Position numbers and translations under genes: made by a program. Positions 14,101-15,857 of a stretch of 15,857 nt of DNA are shown piece by piece. Source of the DNA: Candidatus Pacearchaeota archaeon (GTDB taxonomy: Archaea; Nanobdellota; Nanobdellia; Pacearchaeales; GW2011-AR1); assembly GCA_014728565.1 (NCBI GenBank), contig WJLK01000015.1, positions 1-15,857 on the forward strand, written 5' to 3'. The first letter of the stretch is position 1; the number at the start of each line of letters is the position of its first letter. The notes under the pieces are model-generated. The model had not been told where the DNA came from, made no database searches, and saw only the letters and a program-made list of their open reading frames with translations.

Positions 14101-14547
14101 ATTTTTTATGTCAAACTAAGAAATGCTACCAGCTCAGGAGAATCCTCAATTTCAATTTCTGCAAGACAACTTCAAGGATTAGTAAGGTTAGCAGAAGCTC
14201 ATGCTAAATCAAGACTTTCTGAAAAAGTAGAAAGATTAGATGCTCAGGTAGCAATCCGACTAACAAAATACTACATGATGCAGGTTGGATATGATCCTGA
14301 AACAAAATCTTTTGACATTGACAGATTCACAACCTCAACACCTTCATCAAAAAGAAGTAAAATCTTTTTAGTTAGAGATACTCTAAGGAAACTTGAAAAG
14401 GAACATGGTAAACAAATACCAGAAGATATTTTAAGAAACTCTCTGCAAGATTTATCAGACCTCGAATTTGAAGAAGCTATTCAGGAATTAATAAAAAAAT
14501 CAGATATTTTCCAGCCAAAATCAGGATTTTATCAATTACTCACTTAA
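11164..14547 (+). CDS. mcm: MCM replicative helicase, intein-containing precursor
   Basis: The 1127-residue precursor yields a 669-residue MCM after removal of a 458-residue intein. MCM is the hexameric helicase that unwinds DNA at replication forks. The N-terminal domain (about 1-250) has a zinc site with C129, C132, C151 and C153 (ECPSC and CSC). The AAA+ core has Walker A GDPGVAKS (323-330, split by the intein), Walker B CIDEIEK (843-849, D845/E846), sensor 1 in AAGNPKYGRF (886-895) and the arginine finger in LINRFDLIF (911-919). A C-terminal winged helix spans about 1060-1127 (SKIFLVRDTLRKL, closing SGFYQLL). The extein is full length and unbroken, so splicing is required for function. 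The RPA-like OB-fold gene follows after 40 bases with its own TATA box. Confidence 0.97.
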   Translation: MAQITKTNEELTTDAKLFFDTYKKVIGDAKRKGKKVVFIDFEDISSNSPDLAESIIANPEETFELLEVALEDTGLIEKPRIRFNNLPETQEVRIRDIRANHLNQFIFFEGLIRQASEVRPQVVNARFECPSCGTVISVLQIEKKFREPTRCSCGRKGQFRLINKEMVDAQRLIVEESPESLVGGEQPRRIAVFLKEDLVEPWMEEKTTPGSKVRILGILKEVPVPLQSGSISTRFDLAIEANNIIGLESTYEELDITEEDERQIEELSADPELFKKLRDSIAPSIWGYDEIKEALVLQMFSGVRKTSPDGTVSRGDIHLFLMGDPGVAKSIGKNEKIMYIYKKEAGYISVENLYKKFGKLPKNLKVLTIDSLKHKPKWEKVNEIIKHLPEKNLIEVSTEHGKKITATKDHSFITLSKNGEIIPIKGEHLNKNIFLPLPINYHKKIFDYFYPGFFNKKKTKSKLLPEKIRLDHGFGFFIGIFLAEGYIKSEKTIEISNKNKEIQNKVIKFSKKLGLNYNSDNGSVSVFSKNLSEVLKAYCYNKKDLDSLKKGIKGDYSKIKKIPEFLFFAPKNFIHGLLSGLFSGDGRVIKDKKTLKGFELTTTSKNIKEGASDLLFSIGILNKTKERKYYYRNSETPYYSLTIPTYMIKKFSENISIIGKDIKINKKNPIYSYNNLIPCGNLVYDITKKLKYNSKINGDRSFAAMMRTVKKRNKIGKIRLQKIIKKFEEKMDKPTPGLLLLKKIAKSNIVWSKIKEIKELKKEKENVYDLSIPSTNTFVSNGIGIHNSVTLKFISNIAPKGRYVVGKAATGAGITATVVRDEFLKGWSLEAGAMVLANKGIVCIDEIEKMDSQDRSAMHEALEQQTVTISKANVQATLSAKTSVLAAGNPKYGRFEPTQSITQQIDLPPTLINRFDLIFILRDLPNLKQDDAIANHVLKLHQRKDTKPPIERELFKKYVAFAKQKIEPVLTDEAFDEIKIFYVKLRNATSSGESSISISARQLQGLVRLAEAHAKSRLSEKVERLDAQVAIRLTKYYMMQVGYDPETKSFDIDRFTTSTPSSKRSKIFLVRDTLRKLEKEHGKQIPEDILRNSLQDLSDLEFEEAIQELIKKSDIFQPKSGFYQLLT
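12151..13524 (+). mobile_element. Intein with LAGLIDADG homing endonuclease in MCM Walker A
   Basis: The intein covers precursor residues 330-787 and is inserted between the Walker A Lys and the following Ser (GDPGVAK|S). It begins with Ser (SIGKNEKI), not the more common Cys, and ends IGIHN before the +1 Ser of the C-extein. Splicing block B is ITATKDHSF, with T407 and H410. Block F is NVYDLSIPSTNTFVSNG, and block G ends in H786-N787. Between them are two LAGLIDADG motifs: GFFIGIFLAEGY (acidic residue E484) and HGLLSGLFSGDG (acidic residue D585), so the homing endonuclease looks intact. Base composition is even more A-rich than the flanking extein, as is common for inteins. Confidence 0.95.
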
Positions 14548-14555
14548 TTACACAA

Positions 14556-14568
14556 ATATTTAAAAATT
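14556..14568 (+). promoter_or_regulatory. TATA box of the OB-fold gene
   Basis: ATATTTAAAAATT, centred 26 bases before the ATG at 14588, inside the 40-base gap after mcm. The gene can thus be transcribed apart from mcm and leaderless. Confidence 0.6.
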
Positions 14569-14587
14569 TGAACAAAATTCTAAATAC

Positions 14588-15223
14588 ATGCCAGAACTAA
14601 GAAAAAGAGAAACTGCTTATAAACTAAGAATAGGTGATTTAATAAAAGCAAATCAGATTTTCGAAGAATCTGAAAGTTTAAACAAAAGACTCAGGTTTGT
14701 AGAACTAGGAGATAAAAAAATAACAAGAGTTAATATCATAGCAAATGTTATAGATAAATATGAAGGTGAGGGAGAATCAAAATTTGCAACAATAACTCTT
14801 GATGACGGAGGAGGACAGATAAGAGCAAGGGTTTTTTCAGAGGACATTAAAAAATTCAAAGATGTTATTCAGGGCGATACATTATTAGTAATAGGTCTTC
14901 TAAGATCCTATAATCAGGAACTTTACATTCTTCCTGAAATAGTAAAAAAACAAGATCCCAAATATCTACTAGTGAGAAAACTTGAAATTGAAAACTCTTA
15001 CAACAAGCCTCTAACACCTCAGCAAAAAAAAGAGCTATACTCCATAAGAGAGGAAATAGTTAATCTAATCAAAAAATCTGAGAAAAATGAAGGTATAGAC
15101 AAAGAGAATATAATTCTTAATACAAAATCTCCTCCTGAGATAATTCATAAAGAGATTCAGAAACTTCTTGAAGAGGGAATAATCTATGAACCAAAACCAG
15201 GAAGAGTAAGATATCTTGGTTAA
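14588..15223 (+). CDS. RPA-like single-stranded DNA-binding protein (OB fold + winged helix)
   Basis: This 211-residue protein has a single OB fold at about 45-120 (ITRVNIIANVIDKY, FATITLDDGGGQIRARVF, GDTLLVIGLLRSYNQELYIL) and a C-terminal domain at about 143-211 that reads as a winged helix (QKKELYSIREEIVNLIKK, PPEIIHKEIQKLLEEGIIYE, PGRVRYLG). That order matches the RPA32/Rpa2-like small subunit of archaeal replication protein A, which coats single-stranded DNA and recruits partners through the winged helix. Its place directly after mcm supports a replication role. There is no zinc finger, so it is not the large RPA subunit. The exact subfamily is not certain. Confidence 0.82.
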   Translation: MPELRKRETAYKLRIGDLIKANQIFEESESLNKRLRFVELGDKKITRVNIIANVIDKYEGEGESKFATITLDDGGGQIRARVFSEDIKKFKDVIQGDTLLVIGLLRSYNQELYILPEIVKKQDPKYLLVRKLEIENSYNKPLTPQQKKELYSIREEIVNLIKKSEKNEGIDKENIILNTKSPPEIIHKEIQKLLEEGIIYEPKPGRVRYLG

Positions 15224-15256
15224 AACAAAAATTAGAACATAAAACCTACCTATAAA

Positions 15257-15265
15257 CTTATAAAT
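15257..15265 (+). promoter_or_regulatory. TATA box of the aIF2 beta gene
   Basis: CTTATAAAT, centred 26 bases before the ATG at 15287. Confidence 0.65.
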
Positions 15266-15286
15266 CCTCTTTTTCTAAGAATTAAA

Positions 15287-15694
15287 ATGGAAAATTACGA
15301 AAAACTTCTGGAAAAAGCATATCAGGATATCAAACCTATTGAAAGTAATAATAGGTTTGAAGTTCCAAAAATAGAGGGTCGTTACGAAGGAACAAAAACA
15401 ATTCTCACCAACATAACACAAATAGCTTCTTATTTGAGAAGAGATCCTCATCATCTGTCAAAATTTTTATTAAAAGAACTAGCTACATCTGGAACTTTTA
15501 AAAATAATAGAGTTATTTTACAAAGAAAAATATCCTCTCATAAAATCAATGAAAAAATTAAAGACTACGTAAAAGAATTTGTCATCTGCAGTCAGTGTGG
15601 AAAACCAGATACTGAATTAATAAAGGAAAAAGAGTTTACCTTTGTTCACTGCCTTGCCTGTGGTGCAAAGCACTCTGTAAGAGCAAAAATATAA
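15287..15694 (+). CDS. eif2b: Translation initiation factor 2 subunit beta
   Basis: This 135-residue protein is archaeal aIF2 beta, part of the heterotrimer that carries initiator tRNA to the small ribosomal subunit. The N-terminal helix (about 1-18) contacts the gamma subunit. The central domain (about 20-90) has the family stretches FEVPKIEGRYEGTKTILTN and LRRDPHHLSKFLLKELATSG. The C-terminal zinc ribbon uses C101, C104, C122 and C125 (CSQCGKPDTEL and HCLACGAKHSV). Length is normal for archaea. It has its own TATA box at leaderless distance, 63 bases after the OB-fold gene. Confidence 0.96.
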   Translation: MENYEKLLEKAYQDIKPIESNNRFEVPKIEGRYEGTKTILTNITQIASYLRRDPHHLSKFLLKELATSGTFKNNRVILQRKISSHKINEKIKDYVKEFVICSQCGKPDTELIKEKEFTFVHCLACGAKHSVRAKI

Positions 15695-15747
15695 AAATCC
15701 TATTAAAAACCTGTTTTTCTCCCTTTTCATTCATCATACTTGAGTTT

Positions 15748-15766
15748 CCGAAAATCCTTTATAAAT
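15748..15766 (+). promoter_or_regulatory. Strong BRE and TATA box near the window end
   Basis: CCGAAAATC followed by CTTTATAAAT closely resembles the tbp promoter. The predicted start is near 15788, which leaves a leader of about 58 bases before the ATG at 15846. That leader is far longer than others in the window. Confidence 0.7.
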
Positions 15767-15799
15767 GAATTAAGAGTTCTCAATTCATAAACCGAAAAA

Positions 15800-15857
15800 T
15801 AGTAGTACCATCACCACTTCTGAATATCAAAAGAGGTACGTCACGATGGTACTACCA
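15800..15857 (+). promoter_or_regulatory. Leader hairpin burying a Shine-Dalgarno site and start codon
   Basis: GTAGTACCATC (15802-15812) pairs perfectly with GATGGTACTAC (15845-15855), 11 base pairs, and one further pair follows a mismatch. Inside, ACTTCT (15816-15821) pairs with AGAGGT (15832-15837) with one G-U pair, leaving a 10-base loop. The inner helix covers the Shine-Dalgarno sequence GAGGT (15833-15837), and the outer helix covers the ATG at 15846-15848. The structure would block translation until opened. It could instead be part of a structured non-coding RNA or a transposon end, since the window stops at its 3' arm. Confidence 0.55.
15846..15857 (+). CDS. First codons of a gene leaving the window
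   Basis: ATG at 15846 begins an open frame (MVLP...) cut by the window end. It is supported by a GAGGT ribosome-binding site eight bases upstream and by the BRE/TATA promoter at 15748-15766. Four codons are too few to identify the product. Confidence 0.4.

Noticed and set aside
11164..14547. MCM fused to an unrelated enzyme, or a disrupted MCM
   Set aside because: The extra 458 residues have intein splicing blocks at both ends and two LAGLIDADG motifs, and the extein is continuous around them.
1..15857. CRISPR array, rRNA genes, integrase attachment sites or defence cluster
   Set aside because: No regularly spaced repeats, rRNA-like sequence, integrase gene or known defence gene set is visible in the window.

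Overview
The window looks like a piece of a small, AT-rich archaeal chromosome, most likely a DPANN-type lineage (Woesearchaeota/Pacearchaeota-like; the lineage is my inference). Evidence for Archaea is direct: TATA-binding protein, MCM helicase, prefoldin beta, RNA polymerase subunit P, ribosomal proteins L37Ae and L15e, aIF2 beta, archaeal SepF, an ATP-dependent DNA ligase and a tRNA-Ile with a bulge-helix-bulge intron. Most genes have a TATA box 24-28 bases before the first ATG, so most messages appear leaderless. This repeatedly settles start codons in favour of the first ATG over upstream TTG/GTG.

Layout. 1-341 holds the broken 3' end of an unrecognised gene. 408-1641 (minus) holds sepF, then the L37Ae - rpoP - pfdB operon. 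1742-2119 (minus) is an unknown gene, followed by a complete IS1595-family insertion sequence at about 2150-3004. 3018-3692 (minus) is an endonuclease V homologue that lacks one catalytic Asp. 3837-5253 (plus) carries a zinc-ribbon/Hsp20-like protein, intron-containing tRNA-Ile(GAT) and L15e. 5318-7054 (plus) is DNA ligase, convergent with the branched-chain aminotransferase (7051-7947, minus) and a glucokinase-family gene (7987-9162, minus). 9295-9843 (plus) is a membrane protein with a cysteine-rich outer loop. It converges on a decayed gene (9840-10193, minus) with four in-frame stops and no frameshift. 10371-15694 (plus) is an information-processing block: tbp, mcm with a 458-residue intein in its Walker A motif, an RPA-like OB-fold protein and aIF2 beta.

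The last 110 bases contain a strong BRE/TATA promoter. It is followed by a leader that can fold so that both a Shine-Dalgarno sequence and an ATG are buried in a hairpin: a candidate translational switch on a gene that starts at 15846 and leaves the window.

Most genes are housekeeping functions. The points most worth a second look are the terminal hairpin, the stop-riddled but frame-preserved gene, the Asp-to-Pro change in the EndoV homologue, the MCM intein with a Ser at its first position, and the tRNA intron with a competing hairpin.
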